NCBI GenBank assembly: GCA_947168665.1
Contig: CAMVMX010000007.1
Location: 62,001-126,000, forward strand
Source of the DNA: an uncultured Bacteroidales bacterium
GTDB taxonomy: Bacteria; Bacteroidota; Bacteroidia; Bacteroidales; P3
DNA: 64,000 bases
Reading direction: 5' to 3'
In this document: one piece after another, positions 43,689 to 51,603 of the stretch
Layout of the letters: each line of letters starts with the position of its first letter
How positions within the stretch are numbered: the first letter of the stretch is position 1
The notes under the pieces: model-generated
Told to the model about the DNA's origin: nothing
What the model saw: the letters and a program-made list of their open reading frames with translations, nothing else
Database searches by the model: none
Position numbers and translations under genes: made by a program

Positions 43689-44648
43689 ATGAATTTACCC
43701 AAAATCCATTCCATTTCAAAGAAGATCTGTGTCGCCCTCTTAGGGGGCTTCCTGCTCATCTTCATCCTGTTCCATGCCAGCGCCAACATGCTTGTGCTCC
43801 GTCACGATGATGGTGCGTGGTACAGTGCTTTCTGCCACTTCATGGGCACCAACTACATCGTCAAAGTCTTCGAGATTATCCTCCTCGGTTTTATAGCCCT
43901 GCACATCTGCTTTACGGCATGGCTTTGGATCACCAACCGTCTGGCCCGTCCCGTGCGCTACCATCAGCCCGGTCGCAGCCAGACTCATCCCGGCTCCAAG
44001 CTCATGATGTGGACCGGCATCCTCATTTTCGCCTTCCTTGTCATGCACTTCTGCCAGTTCTATTTCGTCAAACTCGGATGGGTCAAAGGCGAGTACATGG
44101 TCAAAGTGGAGAAACTTCAGGACGAGGAGATGATGCAAATGATGCAGATGGCCAACCAGATGAACATCACCCCGGAAGAGCTCATCAATCAGATTGAGTC
44201 CAGCGCGTCGGAATACACCGATGCCAACGGCGACGCCGCCGAGACCGACGAATACATTGCCGGCCTCCGCGACAATCTCTCCGTCATGACCCTCGTGCAG
44301 CATGCCTACGAAGAGGGCAACTTCAGCGAAGACCGCCAGTGGATTCGCCACCTCACCTACGACGACCGCCAGATGCTCCGCCGGGTGATGCCCGAGAGCG
44401 ACCCTGAGCCCGACTTCTACTTCATGGTGCGGCAGCTTTTCCACAATCCCGTCATGGTGCTGCTCTATCTCATCACCTTCGTGGCTCTTTTCATCCACAT
44501 GCGCCATGCGCTCCCCTCGGCTTTCCAGACCCTGGGCCTCAGCAACTACAAATACGGCAAGGCTATCGACGTCCTCGGCCAGATCTACGCTTGGGTCGTC
44601 TGCCTTATGTTTGCCGCCGTCCCCATTTTAGTTTATCTTGGTTTATAG
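43689..44648 (+). CDS. sdhC: Succinate dehydrogenase/fumarate reductase cytochrome b subunit, with insertion
   Basis: 319 residues from ATG 43689; a start 8 codons upstream is less likely. This is the five-helix diheme membrane anchor of the Bacteroidota enzyme. Helices lie at about 14-35, 58-80, 106-128, 254-272 and 296-316, with candidate heme His residues in LFHASAN, LHICFT, VMHFCQ and LFIHMRHA. It is about 100 residues longer than the usual 220-230. The extra part, about residues 135-240, lies between helices 3 and 4 and is Met-rich then acidic ([20 protein letters not shown]). Codon use there matches the rest of the gene. Confidence 0.9.
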   Translation: MNLPKIHSISKKICVALLGGFLLIFILFHASANMLVLRHDDGAWYSAFCHFMGTNYIVKVFEIILLGFIALHICFTAWLWITNRLARPVRYHQPGRSQTHPGSKLMMWTGILIFAFLVMHFCQFYFVKLGWVKGEYMVKVEKLQDEEMMQMMQMANQMNITPEELINQIESSASEYTDANGDAAETDEYIAGLRDNLSVMTLVQHAYEEGNFSEDRQWIRHLTYDDRQMLRRVMPESDPEPDFYFMVRQLFHNPVMVLLYLITFVALFIHMRHALPSAFQTLGLSNYKYGKAIDVLGQIYAWVVCLMFAAVPILVYLGL

Positions 44649-44676
44649 CCCTTTCCCAACCTTAATACCGATTGCA

Positions 44677-46632
44677 ATGATATTAGATTCCAAAATACCC
44701 GAAGGTCCCCTCTCCGAAAAATGGACCAATTACAAAGCCAGTCAGAAACTGGTCAACCCCGCCAACAAGCGCAAGATTGACATCATAGTTGTCGGCACCG
44801 GCCTTGCCGGAGCCTCCGCAGCCGCCTCGCTCGGCGCCATGGGCTTCAATGTCGATATCTTCTGCATACAGGACTCTCCCCGTCGCGCCCACTCCATCGC
44901 CGCTCAGGGTGGCATCAACGCCGCCAAGAACTACCAGAACGACGGCGACAGTGTCGAGCGTCTGTTCCGCGACACCATCAAAGGCGGCGACTATCGCGCC
45001 CGCGAGGCCAACGTCTACCGTCTGGCCGAGGTCAGCGGCAACATCATCGACCAGTGTGTGGCCCAGGGTGTCCCCTTCGCCCGCGACTATGGCGGACTGC
45101 TCGACAACCGCTCCTTCGGTGGCGCGCAGGTCAGCCGCACCTTCTACGCCCGTGGCCAAACCGGCCAGCAGCTCCTCCTCGGTGCCTATGGCGCCCTCAG
45201 CCGTGAGATTGCCCGCGGCAGCGTCAAACTCCACGAGCGCCACGAAATGATGGAACTCGTCGTGGTCGACGGCCGCGCCCGCGGCATCATCGCCCGCAAT
45301 CTCGTCACCGGCGACCTCGAGCGCTATGCCGCCCATGCCGTCGTCCTTGCCACTGGCGGCTATGGCAACATCTACTACCTCTCCACCAACGCCATGAACA
45401 GCAACGGCTCCGCCGCCTGGATCTGCCACAAAAAAGGCGCCGCCTTTGCCAACCCCTGCTACGTCCAGATCCACCCCACCTGCATCCCCGTCCACGGCGA
45501 CTACCAGTCCAAGCTCACCCTCATGAGCGAGAGCCTCCGCAACGACGGCCGTATCTGGGTGCCCAAAAAGAAAGAGGACGCCGAGGCCATACGCCGTGGC
45601 GAGAAAGGCCCCAACGACATCCCCGAAGAGGACCGCGACTACTATCTGGAGCGCCGCTATCCCGCCTTCGGCAACCTCGTGCCCCGCGACGTGGCCTCCC
45701 GTGCCGCCAAAGAGCGTTGCGATGCCGGCTACGGTGTCGGCTCCACCGGCCTGGCCGTCTACCTCGACTTTGCCGATGCCATCCAGCGCCTGGGTCGCGA
45801 TGTCGTCGAACAGAAATATGGCAACCTCTTCCAGATGTACCAGAAAATCGTCGACGTCGACCCCTACGAGAATCCCATGATGATTTACCCCGCCATCCAC
45901 TACACCATGGGCGGCCTCTGGGTGGACTATGAGCTGCAGACCACCATCCCCGGCCTCTTCGCCGCTGGCGAGGCCAACTTCTCCGACCACGGTGCCAACC
46001 GTCTTGGTGCCTCCGCCCTCATGCAGGGCCTGGCCGACGGCTATTTCGTCCTGCCCTACACCATGCAGAACTACCTGGCCGACCAAATCTACGTGGGCAA
46101 AATCTCAGCCAACACCCCCGAGTTCGACCAAGCCGAACAGGCCGTCCGCCAGCGTCTGGACAACCTCCTGTCCATCGCCAACGGCGCCGCCCAGTCCGAC
46201 ACCCACACCGTCGACCACTTCCACAAAGCCCTCGGCCGCGTCATGTGGGAATACGTAGGCATGGCCCGCAACACCGAGAGCCTCACCAAGGCCCAGCAAC
46301 TTGTGGCCGACCTCGAAGACCATTTCTGGAAAGAGGTCTTCATCCCCGGCACCGCCACCGAGTTCAACCCCGAACTGGAGAAAGCCTACCGCCTGGCCGA
46401 CTACTTCGAGCTGGCACGCCTCATCATTGCCGATGCCATGCACCGCGAAGAGTCCTGTGGCGGCCACTTCCGCACCGAGCACCAGACCGACGACGGCGAA
46501 ACCCTTCGCGACGACGAGCACTTCATGTATGTCGCCGCATGGGAATACCAAGGTCACGACAAGCCCGAAACCATGTCAAAGGAACCCCTCGTTTACGAAC
46601 ACATCAAGATAGCAAAACGTAACTATAAATAA
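44677..46632 (+). CDS. sdhA: Succinate dehydrogenase/fumarate reductase flavoprotein
   Basis: 651 residues from ATG 44677. It interconverts succinate and fumarate on a covalent FAD. The Rossmann motif [19 protein letters not shown] is near residue 45. The FAD-linking His is in [17 protein letters not shown], and active-site blocks include [18 protein letters not shown] (with the catalytic Arg), IHYTMGG and [19 protein letters not shown]. It is 28 bp after sdhC and 3 bp before sdhB. The coding strand is very C-rich, suggesting strong expression or a regional bias. Confidence 0.97.
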   Translation: MILDSKIPEGPLSEKWTNYKASQKLVNPANKRKIDIIVVGTGLAGASAAASLGAMGFNVDIFCIQDSPRRAHSIAAQGGINAAKNYQNDGDSVERLFRDTIKGGDYRAREANVYRLAEVSGNIIDQCVAQGVPFARDYGGLLDNRSFGGAQVSRTFYARGQTGQQLLLGAYGALSREIARGSVKLHERHEMMELVVVDGRARGIIARNLVTGDLERYAAHAVVLATGGYGNIYYLSTNAMNSNGSAAWICHKKGAAFANPCYVQIHPTCIPVHGDYQSKLTLMSESLRNDGRIWVPKKKEDAEAIRRGEKGPNDIPEEDRDYYLERRYPAFGNLVPRDVASRAAKERCDAGYGVGSTGLAVYLDFADAIQRLGRDVVEQKYGNLFQMYQKIVDVDPYENPMMIYPAIHYTMGGLWVDYELQTTIPGLFAAGEANFSDHGANRLGASALMQGLADGYFVLPYTMQNYLADQIYVGKISANTPEFDQAEQAVRQRLDNLLSIANGAAQSDTHTVDHFHKALGRVMWEYVGMARNTESLTKAQQLVADLEDHFWKEVFIPGTATEFNPELEKAYRLADYFELARLIIADAMHREESCGGHFRTEHQTDDGETLRDDEHFMYVAAWEYQGHDKPETMSKEPLVYEHIKIAKRNYK

Positions 46633-46635
46633 GCC

Positions 46636-47394
46636 ATGAAATTCACATTACATATCTGGCGGCAAGAAAACGCCCGTGCCAAAGGTCATTTCGAGACCTA
46701 CCAGCTCGACAACATATCGCCCGAATGCTCCTTCCTCGAGATGCTCGACATCCTCAACGAACACCTCACCAACGACCGCATAGCCCACCCCGTCTGTTTC
46801 GACAACGACTGCCGCGAAGGCATCTGCGGCATGTGCGGCCTCTACATCAACGGCCGTCCCCACGGCAACGACGACGGCATCACCACCTGCCAGCTCCACA
46901 TGCGCAAGTTCCACGACGGCGACGAAATCTGGATCGAACCCTGGCGCGCCAAACCCTTCCCCGTCATCCGCGACCTCGTGGTGGACCGCACCGCCTTCGA
47001 CAAGATTATCCAGGCCGGAGGCTACATCAGCACCACCACCGGCGGTGTGCCCGACGCCAACACCATCCCCATCCCCAAGCACAAGGCCGACCAAGCCATG
47101 GACGCCGCCGCCTGCATAGGCTGCGGAGCCTGCGTGGCCGCATGCAAGAACGCCAGCGCCATGCTCTTCGTGGGCGCCAAAGTCAGCCACCTCGCCCTCC
47201 TGCCCCAGGGCAAGGTCGAGGCCGCCGACCGCGTCCGCAAGATGGTCATGAAGATGGACGAACTCGGCTTCGGCTCCTGCACCAACACCTACGCCTGCGA
47301 GGCCGAATGCCCCAAGCAAATCAAACGGCAGAACATCGCCCGCCTCAATCGCCAATGGATCGGTCAGCTCTTCGGTCGTGACCGAAGAGACTAA
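46636..47394 (+). CDS. sdhB: Succinate dehydrogenase/fumarate reductase iron-sulfur subunit
   Basis: 252 residues. An N-terminal 2Fe-2S plant-ferredoxin domain has ligands in [15 protein letters not shown] and a later Cys in GITTCQLHM. The C-terminal domain binds the 4Fe-4S and 3Fe-4S clusters ([15 protein letters not shown] and [13 protein letters not shown]). It passes electrons between SdhA and SdhC. The last codons ([10 protein letters not shown]) lie in a hairpin-forming segment that is repeated just after the stop codon. Confidence 0.97.
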   Translation: MKFTLHIWRQENARAKGHFETYQLDNISPECSFLEMLDILNEHLTNDRIAHPVCFDNDCREGICGMCGLYINGRPHGNDDGITTCQLHMRKFHDGDEIWIEPWRAKPFPVIRDLVVDRTAFDKIIQAGGYISTTTGGVPDANTIPIPKHKADQAMDAAACIGCGACVAACKNASAMLFVGAKVSHLALLPQGKVEAADRVRKMVMKMDELGFGSCTNTYACEAECPKQIKRQNIARLNRQWIGQLFGRDRRD

Positions 47395-47438
47395 CCGTCC
47401 CACAGGGTCAGCTCTTCGGTCGTGACCGAAGAAACTAA
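47362..47438 (+). repeat. Tandem duplication of the sdhB 3' end, each copy a hairpin
   Basis: A 33-bp segment at 47362-47394, which includes the sdhB stop, recurs at 47406-47438 with one mismatch. Each copy contains TCTTCGGTC-GT-GACCGAAGA, a 9-bp stem with a 2-nt loop, and ends in a TAA. The two hairpins are 44 bp apart with no strong T tract after them, so they may protect or process the mRNA end rather than terminate it. Confidence 0.8.
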
Positions 47439-47458
47439 AGACTCACCTAATCCCTCAT

Positions 47459-47492
47459 GCGCCGCTCTGGTAGCTCAGTTCCGGAGCGGCGC
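47459..47492 (+). terminator. GC-rich stem-loop after sdhCAB
   Basis: GCGCCGCTC (47459-47467) is complementary to GAGCGGCGC (47484-47492), with a 16-nt loop. The following GTTGTTGTG is only moderately T-rich, so it is a possible but imperfect terminator of the nqr-sdh block. Confidence 0.45.
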
Positions 47493-47709
47493 GTTGTTGT
47501 GCGTTCCCAGTTCGTTCGGTCGCCACACCGCCGCTCAACCCTCCCACGTTCCCCGCGCCTTCTTCGCCAACGGAATATAAAAGGAGCGGGGAAAGGGCAT
47601 CTGTCAACCGAGAACCGAAGGGAGAAACAAGGACGCAGCCCCGCCGCCTCCGCCAATAGAAAAAAGCCCCGCGGCAACAAAAATACCTGCCGAATGAGAA
47701 AAAAGTTGT
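47493..47709. other. Gap between sdh terminator region and metK promoter
   Basis: About 215 bp, changing from C-rich to purine-rich along the plus strand. No ORF with plausible start and family features was found. The metK promoter and leader follow. Confidence 0.5.
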
Positions 47710-47717
47710 ATCTTTGC
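47710..47717 (+). promoter_or_regulatory. -7 element of the metK promoter
   Basis: TATCTTTG matches the Bacteroidota consensus, and AGTTGTATCTTTGCA is shared with the rplU promoter. Transcription should start at about 47722-47726, so the candidate SAM riboswitch begins almost at the 5' end of the mRNA. Confidence 0.75.
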
Positions 47718-47726
47718 AGTTGCAAA

Positions 47727-47780
47727 AGTGGACGGATTTGTAGTGATTGCAACCACTTGAAAAAATGCTAAAACCTGGTG
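47727..47780 (+). promoter_or_regulatory. Candidate SAM-II (SAM-alpha) riboswitch in the metK leader
   Basis: The P1 helix is AAGTGG (47727-47732) with CCACTT (47754-47759). The loop contains GATTTG (47736-47741) and TTGCAA (47748-47753), and after P1 comes an A-rich joint and GCTAAAA (47768-47774). These blocks, in this order, are the conserved signature of SAM-II riboswitches as I recall it. The downstream gene makes SAM, which fits feedback. The pseudoknot pairing of the 3' part was not resolved by eye. The metK ATG is about 90 nt further, longer than usual for SAM-II. Confidence 0.72.
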
Positions 47781-47869
47781 TTCAGGCTGTATGCTTGGAG
47801 TTGTTCTTGTCAATCGCCCGCTTCCCACTCCTCTTTTGCATTGGTAATAATGTAAAAAGTAAAAGTAAG

Positions 47870-49129
47870 ATGAGTTATTTTTTCACTTCAGAGTCGGTTA
47901 GTGAGGGGCATCCCGACAAGGTTGCCGACCAGATTTCAGATAGTTTGTTGGACGAGTTCCTGCGTCACGACCCCGAGAGCCATGTGGCTTGCGAGACGCT
48001 GGTGACCACCGGGCTGGTGGTGGTGAGCGGCGAGGTGACGTGCGACGGGTATGTGGAGATTCAGGACAAGGTGCGAGAGGTAATACGCCACATCGGCTAC
48101 ACCAAGGGTGAGTATATGTTCGAGGCCAACTCGTGCGGTGTGCTGTCCACCATCCATGGACAGAGCGCGGACATCAACCAGGGTGTGGACCGCTCGACGG
48201 CCGAGGAGCAGGGAGCCGGCGACCAGGGCATGATGTTTGGCTATGCCTGCAACGAGACCCCCGAGCTGATGCCGCTGCCCATCACGCTGGCACACATCTT
48301 CCTGCAGGAGCTGACCCGCATCCGCAAGGAGGGCGAGCAGATGAAGTATCTGCGTCCGGATGCCAAGAGCCAGATAACGGTGCAGTATGCTGATAATGGC
48401 AAGCCGGAGCGCATAGAGGCCGTTGTGATTTCGACCCAGCATGATGATTTCGATGAGGAGGCAGCCATGCTGTCCCGCATCCGCAAGGATGTGGTGGAGA
48501 TTCTTATCCCCCGCGTGCTGGCACGGCTGAGCGAGGCAAACCGCTCGCTCTTTGCCGCTGGCGACTACAAGCTGTTTGTCAACCCCACGGGCAAGTTTGT
48601 CATCGGTGGTCCTCACGGCGACACTGGCCTGACGGGACGTAAAATCATTGTGGACACCTATGGTGGCCGCGGAGCCCATGGCGGCGGTGCGTTCAGTGGC
48701 AAAGACCCTTCGAAGGTGGACCGCTCGGCGGCTTACGCCACACGCCACATGGCCAAGAACATGGTGGCCGCTGGCCTTTGCGACGAGGCTTTGGTGCAGG
48801 TGGCATACGCCATCGGAGTGGCGCAGCCGGTGGGCCTTTATGTCAACACTTACGGTACGGCGCATGTCGACATGACTGACGGCGAGATAGCCCAGCACTT
48901 GCAGCAGCTTTTCGACCTCCGACCCTTCGCCATCATTGAGCGCTTCGGGTTGAAAAATCCCATCTACGCCCCCACGGCGGCCTACGGCCACATGGGGCGC
49001 GACCCCTACAGCGCCGAAGTCACCATGTTCGACCACCAGGGCAAGGAATACACCAAAACGGTTGACTTCTTTGCCTGGGAGAAACTCGACTATGTGGACC
49101 GTATAAAAGAGTCCTTTGGAATGTGTTAA
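47870..49129 (+). CDS. metK: S-adenosylmethionine synthetase
   Basis: 419 residues from ATG 47870; the frame is open upstream through the leader to 47747, but conserved sequence begins at [20 protein letters not shown]. MetK makes SAM from methionine and ATP. Motifs: [52 protein letters not shown] and [19 protein letters not shown]. The last two codons and stop (Met-Cys-TAA) lie within an intergenic repeat that begins at about 49120, so the repeat appears to have replaced the original gene end. Confidence 0.97.
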   Translation: MSYFFTSESVSEGHPDKVADQISDSLLDEFLRHDPESHVACETLVTTGLVVVSGEVTCDGYVEIQDKVREVIRHIGYTKGEYMFEANSCGVLSTIHGQSADINQGVDRSTAEEQGAGDQGMMFGYACNETPELMPLPITLAHIFLQELTRIRKEGEQMKYLRPDAKSQITVQYADNGKPERIEAVVISTQHDDFDEEAAMLSRIRKDVVEILIPRVLARLSEANRSLFAAGDYKLFVNPTGKFVIGGPHGDTGLTGRKIIVDTYGGRGAHGGGAFSGKDPSKVDRSAAYATRHMAKNMVAAGLCDEALVQVAYAIGVAQPVGLYVNTYGTAHVDMTDGEIAQHLQQLFDLRPFAIIERFGLKNPIYAPTAAYGHMGRDPYSAEVTMFDHQGKEYTKTVDFFAWEKLDYVDRIKESFGMC

Positions 49130-49240
49130 TGTGGGAATTCGGGAATTCGTGAATTTGGGAATGTGTTAATGTGGGAGTGGCTGACGCAATCAAAAGACTA
49201 ACACATTGACACATTAACGAATTAACACATTCCCACATTC
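49120..49240 (+). repeat. Intergenic repeat copy B, overlapping the metK stop
   Basis: The left part is a series of AATGTGTTAATGTGGGA-like units (49120-49178). The hairpin GGCTGACGCAATC (49179-49191; one stem mismatch) and AAAAGACTAACAC (49192-49204) follow, then the right arm ending TTAACACATTCCCACATT (about 49222-49239), complementary to the left arm. The element fills the whole metK-DUF4491 gap and includes the metK stop codon. Confidence 0.88.
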
Positions 49241-49256
49241 AAATATTATAGCATCT

Positions 49257-49544
49257 ATGAATATAACAGGAATCCTTATTGGTGCGGCTGCGTTTCTCTG
49301 TATCGGTGTTTTCCACCCCATCGTGATCAAGGCCGAATACTACTGGGGCGTGCGCTGCTGGTGGCTGTTTTTGCTGTTTGGTGTAGGATGCGTGGTGGCC
49401 TCGCTGTTTGCAGGCGGGGTGGTGATTGCCGCGCTGTTGGGCGTGGCGGGATTCTCCAGCCTGTGGTCCATCATCGAGCTGTTCAAGCAGCGCAAGCGTG
49501 TGGAGAAAGGATGGTTTCCGCGCAATCCCAAACGAAAAGAATGA
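49257..49544 (+). CDS. DUF4491 small membrane protein
   Basis: 95 residues with three hydrophobic helices (ITGILIGAAAFLCIGVFHPI, CWWLFLLFGVGCVVASLFAG, VVIAALLGVAGFSSLWSII) and a basic tail ending KGWFPRNPKRKE. The conserved HPIVIKAEYYWGVRCWW block and the KGWFPRNPKR end identify DUF4491, a Bacteroidota family of unknown function. It is flanked on both sides by copies of the intergenic repeat. Confidence 0.85.
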   Translation: MNITGILIGAAAFLCIGVFHPIVIKAEYYWGVRCWWLFLLFGVGCVVASLFAGGVVIAALLGVAGFSSLWSIIELFKQRKRVEKGWFPRNPKRKE

Positions 49545-49618
49545 GTGTGATAATGTGGGAATGTGTTAATGTGGGAGTGGCTGGCGCAGCCAAAAGACTA
49601 ACACATTAACACATTTAC
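49545..49618 (+). repeat. Intergenic repeat copy C
   Basis: It starts at the DUF4491 stop codon. AATGTGTTAATGTGGGA (49560-49576) leads into the hairpin GGCTGGCGCAGCC (49579-49591; perfect 5-bp stem GGCTG/CAGCC) and AAAAGACTAACAC (49592-49604), then ATTAACACATT. pdxJ starts 41 bp later. Confidence 0.88.
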
Positions 49619-49658
49619 TCGTTCAAGAATCAAAATACATTAATACAACTATTACAAT

Positions 49659-50372
49659 ATGACAACATTAAGTGTAAACATCAACAAGGTTGCCACGCTG
49701 CGCAATGCGCGTGGCGGCAACGTGCCGGACGTGGTGCAGTTTGCGCTGGACTGCGAACGGTTCGGAGCGCAAGGCATCACCGTCCATCCCCGTCCCGACG
49801 AGCGGCACATCCGTTATCGCGACGTCTACGACCTCCAGCCCGTGCTCACCACTGAGTTCAACATCGAAGGCAATCCCGTCCCGCGGTTTGTGGAGTTGGT
49901 CAAAGCCATCAGGCCGGCACAAGTGACCCTTGTACCCGATGCCGACAACGTGCTGACCAGCAATGCGGGGTGGGACACCGTGCGGCACCAGTCCTTTCTG
50001 CAAGAGGTGGTGGCCGAGTTCAAAGCCTGTGGCATACGTGTCAGCATTTTTATCGACCCTGTGCCGCAGATGATAGAGATGGCTGCCAAAACAGGCACCG
50101 ACCGGGTGGAGCTATACACCGAGGCCTACGCCAGCCGCTATGCCGCCGACCCCGCCGGAGCCATAGCTCCCTACAAGGAGGCGGCCACCGTGGCGCGCGA
50201 GTGTGGCCTGGGCCTCAATGCCGGCCACGACCTCTCGCTGACGAATCTGACTTATTTCCACCAGCAGATACCCTGGACAGACGAAGTGTCCATCGGCCAC
50301 GCCCTCATCAGCGATGCCCTCTACCTTGGTATCGAAGAGACCATCCGCCGCTACCGCCACTGTCTGCAATAG
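49659..50372 (+). CDS. pdxJ: Pyridoxine 5'-phosphate synthase
   Basis: 237 residues, normal length. PdxJ closes the pyridine ring of vitamin B6 from 1-deoxyxylulose 5-phosphate and 3-amino-2-oxopropyl phosphate. Motifs: [57 protein letters not shown] and the phosphate-binding [13 protein letters not shown]. No other B6 genes are nearby. A PLP enzyme (SufS) is encoded elsewhere in the window. Confidence 0.97.
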   Translation: MTTLSVNINKVATLRNARGGNVPDVVQFALDCERFGAQGITVHPRPDERHIRYRDVYDLQPVLTTEFNIEGNPVPRFVELVKAIRPAQVTLVPDADNVLTSNAGWDTVRHQSFLQEVVAEFKACGIRVSIFIDPVPQMIEMAAKTGTDRVELYTEAYASRYAADPAGAIAPYKEAATVARECGLGLNAGHDLSLTNLTYFHQQIPWTDEVSIGHALISDALYLGIEETIRRYRHCLQ

Positions 50373-50403
50373 AAGTTACAAATCCCATTAATATTAAAAA
50401 GAC

Positions 50404-51042
50404 ATGAAAAAAACAATCCTTTTGATGGCTGCGGCAGCCCTTTTTGCCGCATGTGGCCAGCAGGAAAGCCCACAGCAGCCTGTCGACCCCGCCCAAGTGG
50501 TAATGAACAACATCCTGAGCCGTAAGAGCGTCCGCTCCTACACCGCCGACACCATCCCCGCCCAGGTGATGGAAAACCTGCTGCGTGCCGCCATGGCAGC
50601 CCCCTCGGGGCGTAACATCCAGCCCTGGAGTTTTGTGGTGCTGACCGACAAGAGCCGTTATGACACCATCTTCGAGGGCAATTTCAATCTCAACATGTTC
50701 AAGCAAGCCGCCGCGGTGGTGGTCGTCTGTGCCGACACGACGGTAGTCCGTCCGCCGCGCGAAAATCCCGATGCTCCCGCCGTGCAGCAGCCCAACGGAA
50801 TTTGGCGTGACGACATGGGAGCCGTCACCGAGAACCTCCTGCTGGCCGTTGAGGCCCACGGTCTCGGAGCCTGCTGGACGGCATGCTACCCCTACCCCGA
50901 CCGCATGGAGCCTGTCAAGCAAGCCCTCGGCCTTCCCGCCACCGTGGTGCCCTACAGCGTTGTTCCGATAGGTTGCCCCGCTGGCGACGAGCAGCCCAAA
51001 GACAAGTGGGACCCCTCGCGCATCCATCACAACATGTGGTAG
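50404..51042 (+). CDS. Nitroreductase family lipoprotein
   Basis: 212 residues. The N-terminus is a lipoprotein signal (KKTILLMAAAALFAAC, lipidated Cys17) followed by a spacer and a nitroreductase domain: ILSRKSVRSYTADTIP and AAPSGRNIQPWSFVVL bind FMN, and GAVTENLLLAVEAHGLGACW is the dimer and flavin helix. Nitroreductases use NAD(P)H and are normally cytoplasmic; a membrane-anchored copy outside the cytoplasm would need another electron source. It is 31 bp after pdxJ and ends at a terminator. Confidence 0.88.
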   Translation: MKKTILLMAAAALFAACGQQESPQQPVDPAQVVMNNILSRKSVRSYTADTIPAQVMENLLRAAMAAPSGRNIQPWSFVVLTDKSRYDTIFEGNFNLNMFKQAAAVVVVCADTTVVRPPRENPDAPAVQQPNGIWRDDMGAVTENLLLAVEAHGLGACWTACYPYPDRMEPVKQALGLPATVVPYSVVPIGCPAGDEQPKDKWDPSRIHHNMW

Positions 51043-51059
51043 CCCCTACCATCCATGCC

Positions 51060-51108
51060 AGCGGAGAACCCCCGAACCGTTGTCGGCGGCGGTTCTCCGC
51101 TTGCTTTT
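51060..51108 (+). terminator. Terminator after the nitroreductase gene
   Basis: AGCGGAGAACC (51060-51070) pairs perfectly with GGTTCTCCGCT (51091-51101) over 11 bp with a 20-nt loop, followed by TGCTTTTT. It is 18 bp after the stop codon. Confidence 0.85.
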
Positions 51109-51110
51109 TC

Positions 51111-51545
51111 TCTCCGTGTGACGCCGTCGGCCAGCGAAACTTGTCGAATTGGCTATGACGCCACCGATGGCAGCAGTCCCTGCGCCCTGAACGGTTGCCA
51201 AGGTTCGATTTGCAAGTATCTCTGTCTGTCAGAAGGTTTTTGCGCTTTGTGCCGACATGGCCACACGGCCTGTCTTCGCGTTCAGAAGGCAGATTGTCTA
51301 CACAGCCGTTTGGACACCTGCCAGTCGCGAAAGCCCAGGGGTGGCCACACACTTTATTTTGTGCGGTAATGCTTTTTGTCCTGTCTTTCTTTTCTTCTTT
51401 GTCAGAGTCACAGAATATATTAGGAAAGTATTCATTGTGTATATAGAAAATAAATAACCTTTGTCGATTGTCGTTGCCCAGGTCGGAGGGCTTTTTGTCA
51501 TCGTTAGAGTTTCCCTCAAGAGGGGAGGAGATTCGGCGGGTAAAG
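51111..51545. other. Non-coding interval before the T9SS cargo gene end
   Basis: About 430 bp between two terminators. Short open frames exist on the plus strand but have mixed composition (for example Cys-rich), overlap each other in different frames and lack family features. From 51360 on it is AT-rich. Nothing functional is recognised. Confidence 0.5.
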
Positions 51546-51583
51546 AAAAAACGGTGTCCCCACTATAGGGAACACCGTTTTTT
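51546..51583. terminator. Bidirectional terminator at the 3' end of the T9SS cargo gene
   Basis: AAAAAACGGTGT (51546-51557) and ACACCGTTTTTT (51572-51583) form a 12-bp stem with further C/G pairing inside the loop; the A and T tracts make it work on both strands. It lies 21 bp after the stop of the minus-strand gene. Confidence 0.88.
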
Positions 51584-51603
51584 GTTGTAGGATGGTCTAA
51601 TGC

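Noticed and set aside
47468..47540. Possible tRNA: GGTAGCTCAGTT resembles a D-arm and TTCG a T-loop
   Set aside because: No acceptor stem of 7 bp with matching 3' CCA spacing, no anticodon stem; the flanking arms pair with each other as a simple hairpin instead.
47747..47869. N-terminal extension of MetK through the leader
   Set aside because: The frame is open, but it covers the riboswitch candidate and adds residues absent from the family; conservation begins at 47870.
49120..49618. CRISPR array, because repeats recur at short distance
   Set aside because: Spacing is irregular, the interval between copies is a gene, and there are no unique spacers of constant length or cas genes.
51055..51457. 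Overlapping short plus-strand ORFs after the nitroreductase gene
   Set aside because: They overlap each other in different frames, begin inside a terminator hairpin, and have no conserved features.
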